Below, piece after piece: positions 43,019 to 55,039 of a DNA stretch of 64,000 nucleotides (positions are counted from its first letter, which is position 1; each line of letters starts with the position of its first letter). The notes under the pieces were generated by a model. The model saw only the letters and a list, made by a program, of their open reading frames with translations, did not search any database and was not told the DNA's origin. A program made the translations under genes and the position numbers. Source of the stretch: Amblyomma americanum (Eukaryota > Arthropoda > Arachnida > Ixodida > Ixodidae); contig NC_135497.1 of assembly GCF_052857255.1 (NCBI RefSeq), positions 115,574,380 to 115,638,379 on the forward strand. The letters are read 5' to 3'.

Positions 43019-44308
43019 TCCCCCCAACCTTAAATAGACCCACGCGCCTGAAAGTACATGCTATGGAGGAGTCTCCTGGTCTTCATGTCTTTGAGGCACG
43101 TCTTGCAGCGGAGGTCACGCCGACAGCGTCCACGCAGACTTCCGCGGTATTCCGAAGGCGGCGTGAAGGTCTCCGCTGGGACGACTCGTATGGCCCGCGG
43201 ACTACCGTGTCCGCAGGCCCGCGAATCGAAGGCCGGTGGGAAAACTGCAGGCCAGGATCCTGCAGTAGTCGCCAGGGCAGCAGCAGCCGGAGGTGACTGC
43301 TGACTGGTCTCGTCACAGCTGCCCCGGATGGATGCGGCGAACAGGATACAGGCCGCTCCGTCGCAGCAGGTGGCAGCGAGACGATGTGCACCGGTCAGCA
43401 AGCCTGGGTGGCTCCACCGGATCTGCAAAATTGTCGAAACGCTCTCGGCGTGCCTTTAACGTAGGTCACGGGAGGGGAAACGGCATCCGCAAGGGCCTCG
43501 TGGCACAATGCCTAACTTGCTAGCAAAACGTGTCGGCGGCTGTGCAAACGCAAAGTTCGAGTGAACAAAGCCCTTTCTTGAGTTGAACGAGACTGCTCAG
43601 TTCGTGCGAGGTTACAAAAAAAAAACGGACGGGCAGCAAAGTGCGCCCCCTCTCAACGTCACGGTCCGGTGGTCATGTCTCTTTTAATGTGGTGCAGGCA
43701 GCTCCGAAAAGCCTCAGGCCTAACGACCACTCCTACAACGACCGTGACCACACCAAAGACCCGAAACGGGTTTTGTGCGCGCAGCCGCGAGGAGACATCA
43801 GCTTTGTGGGGTGGTCCTACCCCGCTCACTGCACAAAGCAGCTTCTGAGCGGTCGGCGCCCACCGTATCGGACGGTGCCGGAGCGCCCGGTGCCGAGCTG
43901 CAATACCAGCGAGCTCGTAGCGTCACCCGTGGCCCCAGGCCACCCGGCTCCCGGAGCCGCGACTCCCAGAGTCGAAAAAGAGATAGTAGAGAAAATATAT
44001 ACAGAAACTCGGACCACCCACGCGGCTTCCGTACTCACTCGCTTCGGGCTCGGCGACTCCGCGGGCGCTAGGCCTCGAACTCCCTCGATGCGGACCAAGT
44101 CATTCTCACGAAGAAACTCCAGGGAAAAAAAAATGTGCTGAGCATGTCGAGAAGTTCAAACATGCTGCAGCGCAATACACCTCGCACTCAAGAAAGCATG
44201 CCGCAGGTCCTAGCGATCAAAATTCACTCTAGGCCTAGCACTTGTCAAGTCCGGACAAAGAGCGTTCCTCGAACCGAACCGACCGTCGTCCAATGTTCCA
44301 AGAGCAGG

Positions 44309-44326
44309 CCCCACGTTGGGCTGCCA
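44309..44326 (-). other. Primer binding site, tRNA-Lys-like
   Basis: Two bases inside the 5' LTR (element sense) the sequence is TGGCAGCCCAACGTGGGG. The metazoan tRNA-Lys(CTT) site is TGGCGCCCAACGTGGGGC, so this differs by one inserted base. The primer assignment is likely but not exact. Confidence 0.6.
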
Positions 44327-44328
44327 GA

Positions 44329-44916
44329 TGTGGGGTTGAATTGGGGAGATAAATACTTTCTCCCCACTCAATCGCGGCTGACACGGTTCAAAGCCGCCCG
44401 GACCCCACCCCGTGATCGCGTACGCTACCGAGCGCACGCCGACCACGGCGGGCCTTGCTCTGGGGGAACAAAGGAACGACACATTGGCTGACACAAACAG
44501 GCATTTATTGCTACAGAAACAATAACGCCAGCTAGCAACAAGGTACGCTAATGAATCAAGGACGTCCGACTCACCAGCAAGGTTCCGAGCGAATGTTCGC
44601 CCGCGCTAGGGCAAGGCATATAAACTCCGCAGGCCGGACGGGACGAGTACGGGAGCCTGTCTCCCCGTCGCTTCTTCGCCCCGTCGGCGAAGAGCGGAGA
44701 CCCGAGCGACGCGTCCGCTTAGGGTGATTATCCCGGCCCAAGAGACCCCGTCTCCCGCGGGCAGGCTTCAGCAGTCTCCCGCGCAGCGACGCTGGCGCCC
44801 TCTCCTGCCAGTTAATGTAACTGACAAGGGAATCCGCTCAGCCTCGGGGTACGACTGCTGCTGCACGGTGCCTCGCGGGAAAGCAAACTCAGGGGGCTGC
44901 AGGGCAGGTCCCCACA
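44329..44916 (-). repeat. 5' LTR of the non-autonomous element
   Basis: 588 bp, with internal AATAAATGCC (element sense) and a possible TATA-like GTTTATATGCC. The right edge joins CCTC and then the transposase frame. Confidence 0.88.
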
Positions 44917-46869
44917 CCTCATGCTTATAGGTACTTGCGTAACTACGGAGGTCTCACATTTCCGCATGAGTCCACGATCAGGCGTGTATGCAATGCATAT
45001 GTTATAAATCCAACAGCTGAGCAGCAGGATGCTTCTTTCCTGCTTTATGCGAAGATCGCGAGTGCAATGAAGGATCATGAGAAGTCAGTGGTATTCATGA
45101 TGGATGAGATCCATCTACAGACTTGTTTTGATTATAAGGGTGGCATGGTTGTCGGCACTACCAGCAACACTTCAAATGCAGCAAAGACAGCTCATGTCTT
45201 TATTATTCAAAACCTCCTGTCATCACAAAAAAGTGTAGTTCACATTTTGCCAATTGAACAAATCAGTGCTCAACAGCTGAGCACTGTGCTCCGCAGCATC
45301 ATAAATGAGCTTGAAAAGGTTGAGTTTCGGGTCATTGCAGTCATCACAGATAACAACTCTATCAATCACAAAACAATGTCTCTCTTTATGTTGTTATCAA
45401 AACTCAGCAGCTCCTATCCTCACCCATCAGATCCCAGTAGTTCTCTTTTTTTCGTTATTGGCCCTGTTCACTTGGTGTAACGTATTCAGAACAATTGGAT
45501 CAACCAAGAGAACCATGGAACATGCATGTTTTTTTCTTCACTTATGAATTTGAACTCCAACCCAAAAATTATCAGTGCTTCGTTCAAGACCCCCCGTGAT
45601 CTTCACCTAAAAGAAGGAGACCACCTTATCAAGGCTGTTTCAACACTGTCGGTAAAGGCCCTGAATTCATCTAATATGGAAAGGCAAAATGTGAAGCTTC
45701 CACTGAAAGTGTTCAACCTATTAACCATAGCTGCTCTAGAAACATACGGTCAACGCTATGCACTGCGGCATGCAGCTGGAACAGCGGAATTTTTAAAGGT
45801 TGTCGAAACCTGGAGGAGGATTGTTAATGTGAAGTCGCCCAACAAAGGACACCAGCTTCATGATCACCTGCAGATTCCCATTGCAGAAAAGCTGTGTCCA
45901 TGTTGAATTCCTTCAAACCATCATTCAGTGGCTTGACCTCTGAAAGAGCTTGAAGTTTGACAATTGAATTCTAACTCGGGAGACCCACATTGCCTTGCGT
46001 CTCACTACGGAACCCTTGGTGAAGATAATAAAATATTGCCTTGAAGACCTTGGATTTGGCTACGTTCTTCTGGGGAAGTTCCAGACAGACTGCATGGAGG
46101 AATGATTTGGCAAGTATAGGCAGCTTTCCGGGACGCAGTACCACGTGTACATCAGACAAGTGTTCGAATCCGAACGCAAGCTTCGCCTACAAAGAGCCCT
46201 GGCGCTTCCAGACAAGGATTAAGGGGCACCTGCTGCAAGCATTGATGAGGCGACTCTACAGAGGTTCAATATTGATGCAAATGACAAGTACTTCGAAATG
46301 AATGCACAAAATCTGCCAACTATAACATACGTGGCCGGATACTGCGTCCATGCAGCGCTTAAAAAACTTGCATGCACTGCTTGCTGTGCAAATTTGGTAG
46401 AAGATGAAAACATCATATTTGAGAATGCTGAAATTATAGTAAAAATGAATCGCGGAGGGCTCAAGTTCCCCCAACCTTCAGTTGTTAATGTTGTAATGAG
46501 TGCTGAAATCGTTCTGGACAAGCTGCGAAGTGAAAAGTATGCTGTGCATTTCCATTCTCTAGCGAACCAAAGGCAAACCCTTTTCACACTGGCTACCAAC
46601 CTGATAGAAGACGGTGACAGTTTCGACGAATGCGAAAGCGGTCATAGTCCTCACTTGGTCATGCATCATGTTCTTGGCGCTGCAACTAACATTCTGCTGA
46701 AAAACTATTGTAAATATAGGAACGACAGTCTTGTGCAAGCAAAAGTTGCTCAAAAACTAAAGCGTAACATTTCGAAATCTTGACTGTTCTGACTCTTTGT
46801 GTTGCGCACCTCTGAAAGTTTTCTGAATGATTGTACTCTGTAATAAACATATACGTGAAAGAAATGAAA

Positions 46870-47044
46870 GCGCAAAATGGCAACACGGACGAGTAAGGGA
46901 ACAGGACGAGCGCCGCACTTTCAACAAGATTTATTCAAGGAAGAGCGTTCATATAGCCTCTGCCCTTATCCATGCTCTTAATCGCCGTTGACAATATTCA
47001 GCGCACGTACTGTTCTCCTACTCGTCCGTGCTGCCATTTTGCGC
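46870..47044. mobile_element. Small TIR element (175 bp)
   Basis: Inverted ends of 26 bp with one mismatch (46870-46895 and 47019-47044), starting GCGCAAAATGGCAACACGGA. The interior is noncoding. It starts shortly after the end of the P-like transposase (AATAAA at about 46840). It may be an unrelated MITE, or the decayed terminal region of a DNA transposon. Confidence 0.7.
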
Positions 47045-48655
47045 TATCATGTCTCACGAATACGCACCAACAAGCCCAGCTACAAGTACTTCTTAATAAA
47101 CATATCCTTTTTATGTAACACAGCTTGCATCAATTTTATCAAATCGAAAGGCATCTGCTCAGTCTCTCAGTTCAGAAGCCATGCATGGAGCTGTAAGCTG
47201 TTCTGAAAGCCACACCTTATGCAATGTTTTTTTGTGTGTGTTTGTGAAGGGAGGGTGAGCATTTGTTTGGAAGAAGAAGTCGGCGTTCGCTGATATACCA
47301 CACGGTTCAATTTTTGCCCGAAAATAATTCCCAAGTCCGCGTCATGCCACGAGCTATTAACAAAAATAAATATATATGTGAACGCACAGCGGAATATAAA
47401 TGCCCCGCAGAAACAAAATGTGCGGGCTTTCAGGCAATATTAGGCGATACTAAAAGACACTGAATAGCCAACATATATATTCATAATCCTGAAACCGCTA
47501 ACTTTCAGTTTTTAAACCTATTCACCGCTGACTGTGTACCAGAAATGACATCATACATATATGCCAGCATTAAATCATGGGGCCAAAATCTTCAAAGGAC
47601 CATTTCACGTAGCGCTGCAGTTACACAAGAACGAACGAGCGCGCAGCACCGTCCCTTCATGAAGAACACGAACTCCGGTGCCCGTCGTAGTGTGATGACG
47701 TCACACAGGAGCAGAGAGGCCTTGCCTAGCCTAGAGGGTGTTGCTCGGGGAGTTAGTTAGCCAGTTATGCCCCTGCCGTTTCTCAAAATCATCGGAGTCT
47801 AAAACGTTGCCAACGGCAATGAACACCATGAACGCCAACGGTTTATAGCTTCAGTGCCGCGTTTCTGCTGCAACGTTGTGAATGCCAACGCATGCGGCGC
47901 CCATCTGTCACTACCGCCACGTAGGTTAAAGCGCAACTGAGGTGTCCACTGTCCCAGGGAGCCAGTTATTAATGCGAAAGCATTTCTAGGCTATGTCGAC
48001 GGGGTCGGGTCACCAAAGCGGGTCACCAAAATGTGTCCGCAGCAGTTATGGCCTTTTCAGAACAGATAATATCAAACGAATGGTTGTAATCGATAGAGGA
48101 CGATGCGAGAATGATGCGCAAAAAATTTGATGTCAATAGCATGATTAGTCACTGATGTAGAGAATGGGTGTGAAAGTAGCGAATGGTTGTGAAAACAAGT
48201 AGGTGGGTGGGAACGAACCGTGGCGCCAAATTTCAAAACCAATCGTGGCGCCAAATTTCAAAACTGAAAATGGGCGATTGAAGTGATCAGAGTATAATCA
48301 TAGTAATTGTGATTTATTAAGGAAACTGATTAAAGAAATTGGGGAAATTGATAAATTAATGTCGAACCTCGCAATCAATAAAGGCAATCAACCAATCGAT
48401 AACTAATCAATCAGTAGATAATGCAAAAAAGGGCAAAGAGAATCAAAGAGGGGCAAAGAGTGTAGAGAGGCGTCAATGCTTTCGCATTCCTCCAATGCGG
48501 GTTGGCGCAGGGAAATCTCACGTTTTTTGCTTTCGGAGAAAATTGGTTAAAGCGCGAATGAGGTGTCCACTGACCCAGGGGGCCAGTTATGCGCCTTTTC
48601 TTTTAGTTGCTTTCGATTTTTTTTTTTGCTTTCGAAGAAAATTTAGCTGGTTTTG
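47045..48655. other. No recognisable gene
   Basis: No coding domain or RNA gene. Short duplications are visible, for example CGTGGCGCCAAATTTCAAAAC twice at about 48220-48262, and AGCGC(A)A(C/T)TGA(G)GTGTCCACTG at 47930 and 48552, suggesting decayed repeats. Confidence 0.4.
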
Positions 48656-48745
48656 AAAATTGGTTTTTAGGAAAGGAAACCGCGCAGTAACTGTCTCACA
48701 TATATCGGGGGACATCCGAACCGCGCCGTAAGGGAGGGATAAACG
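48656..48745 (-). repeat. SINE tail fragment
   Basis: Contains GGAAAGGAAACCGCGCAGTA, ATCGGGGGACATCCGAACCG and GCCGTAAGGGAGGGATAAA, the tail module of the tick-type SINE in antisense. Confidence 0.6.
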
Positions 48746-48957
48746 TGGTTGGGATGAAGGTTGTTCAAGGTTATTCTCTAGCCTACTCGATGACTGCTTT
48801 AGCTAGCGTAGTGAAGCTTTTCGCTTAAAAAATTCGGTGCAGTTAGGCTATAGTGTTGAACCTGGCTAGACAGCGAAAGCTGTGGTGTATCGGGCAAGTA
48901 GACGCGGCTTGGCGTTTTTAACGCTGAGTGCGTTCCGCGCACTGGATAGGTACCCTG

Positions 48958-49190
48958 CGCGGTGGCTCAGTGGTTAAGGCGCTCGTCTACTGAGCCGTAG
49001 TACCCGCGGGATCGAACCCGACCGCGGCGGCCGCGTTTCGATGGAGGCAAAACGCAATCGAGGGCACTTCGGTCTGCTTATGGGGAGGAATGTGCGATAG
49101 CATGTGTTACGAAGAAAGGAAAGGGCGGAGTAGCTCGCAGATCTCGGCATCTCGGTGCACACCTCAACCCCGCGAAAGTATCACCCCTCC
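48958..49190 (+). mobile_element. tRNA-derived SINE, plus strand
   Basis: A clear tRNA-like head: GCGCGGTGGCTCAGTGGTTA (A box) and GGGATCGAACCCGACCGCG (B box), followed by GTTTCGATGGAGGCAAAACG. The body then diverges (GTCTGCTTATGGGGAGG) before a GGCATCTCGGTGCACACC tail module. It is the only sense-strand copy with an intact head. Confidence 0.7.
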
Positions 49191-49417
49191 TCTGGGAAGA
49201 TCAAATTGAGCGACATGCGAAGAGCGGCTTACCTAGCGTAGTGAATTCAGCTTTCGCTTCGAAAGAAAACTTAACTAGAGGAGACTAGGCTGAAACTGGT
49301 CTCAGGATGTATGTCACGACTACGTAAGCTGCTTAGTATTTTCTCCAAACAACAGAGGACGCAAGCGTGCGAATAAATGTTCTTATTCAAACTTACAAAC
49401 ATCTTGGTGCTACGAAT

Positions 49418-49512
49418 GATCGATGTGCGTAAAACATTAGACAATCCACGTACACAAGAAAAACACAAGGACAGGTGTACGTGGATTGTCTAATGTTTTG
49501 CGCACATCGATC
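49418..49512. repeat. Hairpin with 38-bp arms and 19-nt loop
   Basis: The arms at 49418-49455 and 49475-49512 pair at 37 of 38 positions, starting GATCGATGTGCGTAAAACAT. The 19-nt loop starts AAGAAAAACAC. No coding. Such a hairpin resembles a pre-miRNA or foldback MITE core in size, but no expression evidence exists. Confidence 0.85.
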
Positions 49513-49669
49513 ATCTGTAGTATTGTCATATGCCCCAACTAGGCCCAACAGAAGTGTTATTGAAGTTCTTGGTTCTAACTACCCCACTGTTTTAACTGAT
49601 ACGTATAACGACTCAGAGTAATGTTAGGTTTTGCTCCAGAAAAAAAACTACAAAAGTCATGTATAGCGC

Positions 49670-49966
49670 TGTTGTATATACTCTTAAGTGTTGCGAGGCA
49701 AGCACGGGCGGCGCGGCAAGGAGAGAAAATTGATTCGCGCATCCACGGCCCCTGTATTCGTGAAGCCACCACAGGAGTTGACAAGTGTTTATGTTATTAC
49801 TGCATGCGCGAGACTCGACAGCGTGTCTATGTCGGCAGCCGCGATCGCCATGTGACTGTAATGCATATATGAAACAAAACCCTCTTCCCTTTGTGTCTGT
49901 AGTTGGATAGTTGTCGAAATAAATGGTTGCACTCCGCCTGCATCTCGTTCTCAACCTTACCCAACA
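49670..49966 (+). repeat. 5' LTR of the decayed gypsy relic
   Basis: About 297 bp from TGTTGTATA to CCCAACA, with AATAAATGG near 49918 as a likely poly(A) signal. The start is set by similarity to 53340. TGGACAAGACC at 49971 is a possible primer site; its tRNA is not identified. Confidence 0.55.
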
Positions 49967-52900
49967 ATTCTGGACAAGACCATTTTTTAACGAGAAACAG
50001 TTTATGAAAGCAATTTTTTATATTGTAAGAGTTCCCTATAACAATCAATACATCCGCAATTCTCCCGTAGGCAGGCTTGCATTTGTTTTTTGCTATTAAC
50101 GTTTATGCAGTCGTCAAAAGCGTCCGCTATTGGTTTTATATGGCATCTTAACTGCTCGATGCGATCTACGGAAACAATTTAAAATAAAGATTTTCCTGCA
50201 CATAGGAATAATGGACTATTACTTTTAATGTTTCCATAACAGTACCTTACAATTTTTCGAAATTCAGAATTTTTGGACAAGAATATTGGACATGAAACGG
50301 CGAAGAGGATTGGATAAGCAAACCGCGATGACTGCCAACCTATAGGAAAGCTGCCGTAGTTCTGCCCGGAGACCGGCAACATTGGCGTCTGTCCGAAAAG
50401 GTTCGATTTGTTTGTTACAGCAAAAGAAACAGAAGGAAGTAAGAAATTGCCAGCCTTGCAATCTGAGCAAGCGTACGAGACGCTCCGCAGTCTGCTGTCG
50501 CCAAAGAAGCCCACCGAAATTAAGTATGCTACGAAAGCACTGCGACAACACTACGCTCCGAAACGGTCACTGAGCGATACCACTTCTACCGACGGACCCA
50601 GGAGACAAATGAAAGCATAAGTCAGTTCATCGTCGAAGTCAAGGCTAGCTGCGACAAGCTGTTCCGAAAGCTTCCTGGGAGAAGCTTTGCGGGACTACGA
50701 ACGGACAACATTAGGTGTCGCCTTCTTGAACTACCATATGATGAGGTCACGTGAAAAAAAGTCTGCAAAATTGCCTGTGCCACGAAATTTCGGCGCAGAA
50801 GGATACAAGTGACATGCCGCCCAACAATAGCGATGGAATCTTCGCTGACGTGCACTGGCTAAGTGGAAGCGGACCACGGAGCGAGCCGCCAGCTCGCAGC
50901 CATCCATCGAGAGCACGTCTCCAAAGAAGGTCCATGGACTGTGGAAAGAAAGACTACCCGCGCGTGTCACAGATGCGGTGGCCAGCACAGTCCTACTATA
51001 TATGTCCACTTTTGAAAAGAAGTTGTTTTAAATACCGTAGGCCAGGACATGTATCGCGAAAATGTGTAGGACGAAAAGCGTACGCACCGTTGAAGAGTAA
51101 ATAGCAGAACAGGATTTGCTAACGGTATGCAGAACGAGCAAAACAGGAGCGCGGAGCATGCGCCTTCACTGTGATCACAATTATGCAAAATGGCAAAGAA
51201 ATGCCCATAGAATTGGACTCAGGGGCCGCAGTTACGATTCTGCCAACGGCCAAAGCTTTCCCAGCTTCACTTACAGTAGCGAGACAGTTGAGCTGGGAAT
51301 GTACAACGGAGCTTCCATTTGTGTGAAAGGGGTTGCGCGTGTAGACGTGAGCCATGGAGTGAAAGATATCGCTTGCTGCTAGTCATTGCCAAGCACGAGA
51401 AAGAGTACGCGCATGCAGTAGTGCCATAAACACTTGTCAACTCCGGTGTTGGCTTCACGAATACAGGGACCCTAGATGCACGAATTAAATTTCTCTCCTT
51501 GCCGCGCAACACTTCTCAGTAATTAAATAGTGCATGTACAGCACTTGACGCCATTAAAAGGGAAGCATGCGATTGAAAGAAAATAGAAACTCGGTATTCT
51601 ATATGGCGAGAACGGCATCATATGCCTTGCGAGAACAAATAGAAAAGGAGTTGATGGAACCGGAGAAAGGTGATATTATATACTGGGTTAGACATAGCAC
51701 ATGAGCAACGCCACAGGTTATCGTGCCAAAAGAAAAATGCAGAAGAAATAACGATATGTGGTAACTACAGAGGGACTGGCAACAAAGCACTTGGAGTGGA
51801 CCAATATCATTTAGCTCTTCCTGAGCAGATTTTTCCGAATCTTTTAAGCGGAACCATGTTCACTGTTCGGGACCTTTCTAAAGCGTATACCTCCAGCTCG
51901 AGTTGGACAAGCATTCTCATGTGCTGCGCACAGTGAGCCCAAACATGGGACTGTTTAGGTTACGACGGTTATCATATGGCAAGCGCACCAGCAATGTTCC
52001 AGGCCATCATGCATAAGCCTGTGTTGCAGATCATCCCTGCATGGTACCGCCTGTTGCATAGACGATGTGCTGATTGCTGACAAAGGCCCAGCAGAGTGCT
52101 ACAGCCGTTCAGAGCAAGTGCTGGGAACATTAAGCAGACACGCTCTGTGAGTAAATGAAGCAAGATGAAATTTAAAAAAAATGCAGTACCTAAGGTACTA
52201 GTTGGTCTGAATCCAACTGCAGACACAATGAAGGCGATTCGTGAAGCGCCGAGACCTACGAACGTGACTCAGCTGAAGGCATTTTCGGGCCTGGTAAATT
52301 TCTATGGCAAATTTTAACCCAACCTGAACTTGCTACAATAGCTAAACCACTTTCTTCGCAAGAGCTCAGAATGGAAATGGTCGTGTCAATGTGGCGACAC
52401 TTCAGCACAGTGCAAGCAGCTACTAAGTCAAGATTGCGTCTTGCAACTATATGACGTAAGCAAAGAAATCCAACTGACTTACGATGCCTCTAGGTTTGGC
52501 TTAGGTATGGTGTCAGCACATGAGGTTGACGGCGAGGAGCGTCCGACTGCGTTTGTCTCTAGGTCAATGACACCGCGGCTGACAGAAAATACACGCACAT
52601 CGAAAAGGAAGCGCTAGTTATCGTGTGCGCCGTTAAGAAGTTTCACAAATACCTGTGGTCGTAGTTTAAATATTGTAACAGACCATCAGCCACTCACAGT
52701 GACATTTGAGCCGAAAAAGCATGCAAATCTTGTAGCTGCAGCTCGAATTCATCGATGGGGCACTTTTCTTGCCAATAATCGTTTTCGAATAGCGCACAAG
52801 TCAGACACAAAGAAAAACAGCGCTGATGGTTTGTCACGCCTGCCTCTGGATTAAGCTTACCGACGCTGCTGAGGAAATATTTTGCTTCTCTACTGCCGAG

Positions 52901-53339
52901 CCGAACATGCCGATAACTGCGAAAGATATTGAGCCCCAAAAAACATGATAACATAGAGTTCTCGTGCTCACGGTGCGTGCTGAACGTGTCATGTGGTGCC
53001 CCGGGAGGGTTGTCCGAATGAAGTCTCCTGTAACATACTTCGTCAGACAACCAAACTCGTTTCGTGCACGCCAATCACCCGAAATGTTCTTTTTCGACGC
53101 AAGACGAATCTGAGTTGCATGATGACGTAATTCAGCTGCCGCCTGCGAGTAATCAACCTGCTGAACTGCATGACGATGTCAATGAGTTGCCGCACGCATG
53201 CGAGTGGTAAGTTTTAAGTGATCAGAGTGCTTTATGACCGCAAAACAGCTGCATCGCCCGAGCCACGGCGAAGCACCCGCGTTCGGCGGCCGCCAGACCG
53301 GCTGATGTATGACAGACGCTCATCTTGTTTGGGGAGGAG

Positions 53340-53430
53340 AGTTGTATACGCACTATTATATTACTCAGAAAAGTTGCGAGCCAAGCGTGGGCAACGCGGC
53401 AAGAACAGAAAAATTGGCAGTGGCTTAGCT
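53340..53430 (+). repeat. 3' LTR fragment of the decayed gypsy relic
   Basis: About 90 bp similar to the start of the segment at 49670. Similarity stops near GGCAGTGGCTTAGC, so most of the LTR is lost. Confidence 0.5.
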
Positions 53431-53439
53431 CGGCTATGC

Positions 53440-55035
53440 TAGGAGTGGGCCCTGTTTTTGAAACGGCAGACGAACAAAACTACGGCGCGTCCAATTGGAA
53501 CTTCTAGCCTATTCGAAAACTGTTCGAAAACTTGAGATCGTGTTCGATTTGTTTCGAATGGCTTTGTACGTGCACTATTTGGTTCGTTGAGCGGATGGAA
53601 TAGGAGCATATTCGATTCTCTATTTAAAAAATTGCGAATATATTTGCACACCCATATCTCTGCTCTCCTCTTTCCCTCCGGAATGTTTCACACGCAAAAC
53701 AGCGACTTCTCCCTCGTCTCTTTATTCCCTCATATTGACGAGAAACCTAGCTCCGCAAATCGTATTTCCCCATTTATTCGTTTATTTTTATTTTTTGTGG
53801 GGGAAGGGTTCAGGGGAGGAAAGGAGCTTGTGACTGATAGACTAGAGATGCTAGCTGGTCAGTTTGGGTGTATACTGCTTACTTACAAAGGCACAGCAAC
53901 TAACCATGAATGGAAGTCAGGGGCTGGTTTAAGGAAACAGGGGTAACGGGACGCACCCCCCCCCCCCCCGCCCCCAAGCGAGAAATTTAACATTAGAAAA
54001 CCGTGCTGAGGCCCCTTCTTTTATGAAAAAATGTTCAAGGAATAAAAAAACGCATGCTTCAGGTGATACCGCACCCTCCAGGAGCGACCCATCCATAAAT
54101 CCGCCCCTGTGCTTATGTAATCTTGAGCTGCAGGAGCTTTGTCAGAGACTCCAAAACGAAGAGACAGAGCTCGTTTATTTAGAACGCGATTTTTTTTTAG
54201 AACAGTTCGCTTTTCACGCCGTTTCAATACTTGAAACTGGTATGCGTATCTTGCAAGCAGGCACTGTGTCTGCGGGCACGGACCCAGCACGTCTCTCAAT
54301 TATTGTTTACTAGGAAACGTTCGGCTTCACTGCAACAGATGCAATACCGCAGAAAAAGAGGCTTTTAATGTGGGAAAAAACGCAGCAAGCAAACAAGTGA
54401 GGGTGTGGTGGGAATGATGGAAAGGCTCGAGACTCGCCGATGGCCGCATGGAGAACGGCAAGCAATCATGATACGGTATGTTTATCCAGACTGCCTGCTC
54501 TCCACCCCACCTCCACCCTCGTTCACCTAATAGCCAGCATGCAAGATATATTAGTACTGTTATTACTTTTAATGGTTTCAGCAATGTAATTTCTTAACTC
54601 ATTAGAAGCGCCACTGAATCCACATCTGTATAAAACATTTTAACGCGACAGCCTTAAGCAGCTCGAGTCGCAGAAAAGCCGGTGTCCTCGGCGTCGGCGT
54701 CTTTGGCCGTGAGCGACAAATGGCGCATCTCGGTGGAGACCTGAACCGCGCCGTAAGGGAAGAGATTTTAACGCGACAGCGTTAAGGATTGATTGATTAA
54801 GAGTTTACAAACACACATAAATTTGAAAAAAATTTTAATTCTTCATTATCCAGCCAAGCATGCAGATAGCTCCTAGTCCCCGTTTCAATACCAGACAATA
54901 GCGTTTATGCTGAACGTTACCAAAACTGCACGTAAAGCGTTACAAGTAAGTTATTACTTGTAATAAATTACATTTTGAAAATTTTACGATGCATTGACTT
55001 TATTTGGCAAGGGGTAGCGTTCTCAATAGTCCAAT
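53440..55035. other. No recognisable gene
   Basis: Contains a C homopolymer at about 53956-53969, and SINE tail pieces at about 54720-54770 (ATCTCGGTGGAGACCTGAA). The open frame at 54023-54313 shows no domain I can name. Confidence 0.4.
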
Positions 55036-55039
55036 TTTT

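Larger units (their letters stand above)
42431..44916 (-). mobile_element. Non-autonomous LTR retrotransposon (588-bp LTRs), target CCTC
   Basis: Direct 588-bp repeats (42431-43018 and 44329-44916) start TGTGGGG and end CCCCACA. They flank 1310 bp that contains no protease, RT, RNase H or integrase. Four-base target duplication CCTC (42427-42430 and 44917-44920). Orientation is minus: a tRNA-Lys-like primer site adjoins the right LTR and a purine tract adjoins the left one, and AATAAATGCC in the LTR fits a poly(A) signal on that strand. I count about 16 differences between the LTRs (near 2.7 percent), so it is older than the gypsy at 9.5 kb. It must depend on enzymes from another element. It interrupts the P-like transposase. 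Confidence 0.88.
41224..46783 (+). pseudogene. THAP-domain P-element-like transposase, interrupted
   Basis: Exon 1 (41224-41372) starts MPGHCCVPRFHGNYDGGERV, the first half of a THAP finger. It then needs a one-base correction near 41292 to read IFPSNQARRAQWIRATH. A GTGATAAG donor and CCCAG acceptor (41649) join KRS to VCERHFKPSDM, completing the C2CH finger. Exon 2 runs to 42430, is interrupted by an LTR element (42431-44916 plus the CCTC repeat), and resumes in frame at 44921 with HAYRYLRNYGGLTFPHEST. Catalytic-domain motifs include VVFMMDEIHLQTCFDYKGG and VIAVITDNNS. A TAA at 45478 is followed in frame by RIQNNWINQEN, and a C-terminal piece lies at 46298-46783 (ITYVAGYCVHAAL with a CTACC pair). 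Further stops lie at 45.9-46.3 kb. Such transposases cut and paste P-like elements. This one is dead. Confidence 0.85.
49670..53430 (+). mobile_element. Decayed Ty3/gypsy relic, no recognisable integrase
   Basis: A 5' LTR-like segment (49670-49966) matches a piece at 53340-53430 (GTTGTATA, GTTGCGAG, CAAGC, CGCGGCAAG). Between them are many broken frames that follow the gypsy order. A gag knuckle remnant (GHVSRKC near 51050) has one Cys changed, and a protease (ELDSGAAVTILP) lies at about 51205. The RT has IDDVLIADKGP near 52060 and LKAFSGLVNFYGKF near 52280. RNase H shows QLTYDASRFGLGMV and SADGLSRLPLD near 52490 and 52830. The final RRSTRVRRPPDRLMYD near 53270 resembles a pol tail. Little room remains between 52860 and 53210 for integrase, so it seems deleted. 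Numerous stops and shifts show age. Confidence 0.75.

Noticed and set aside
42826..44141. Open frames of 90-166 codons inside the non-autonomous LTR element
   Set aside because: They are Arg/Pro/Ser-rich on both strands of GC-rich DNA and show no retroviral or other motifs.
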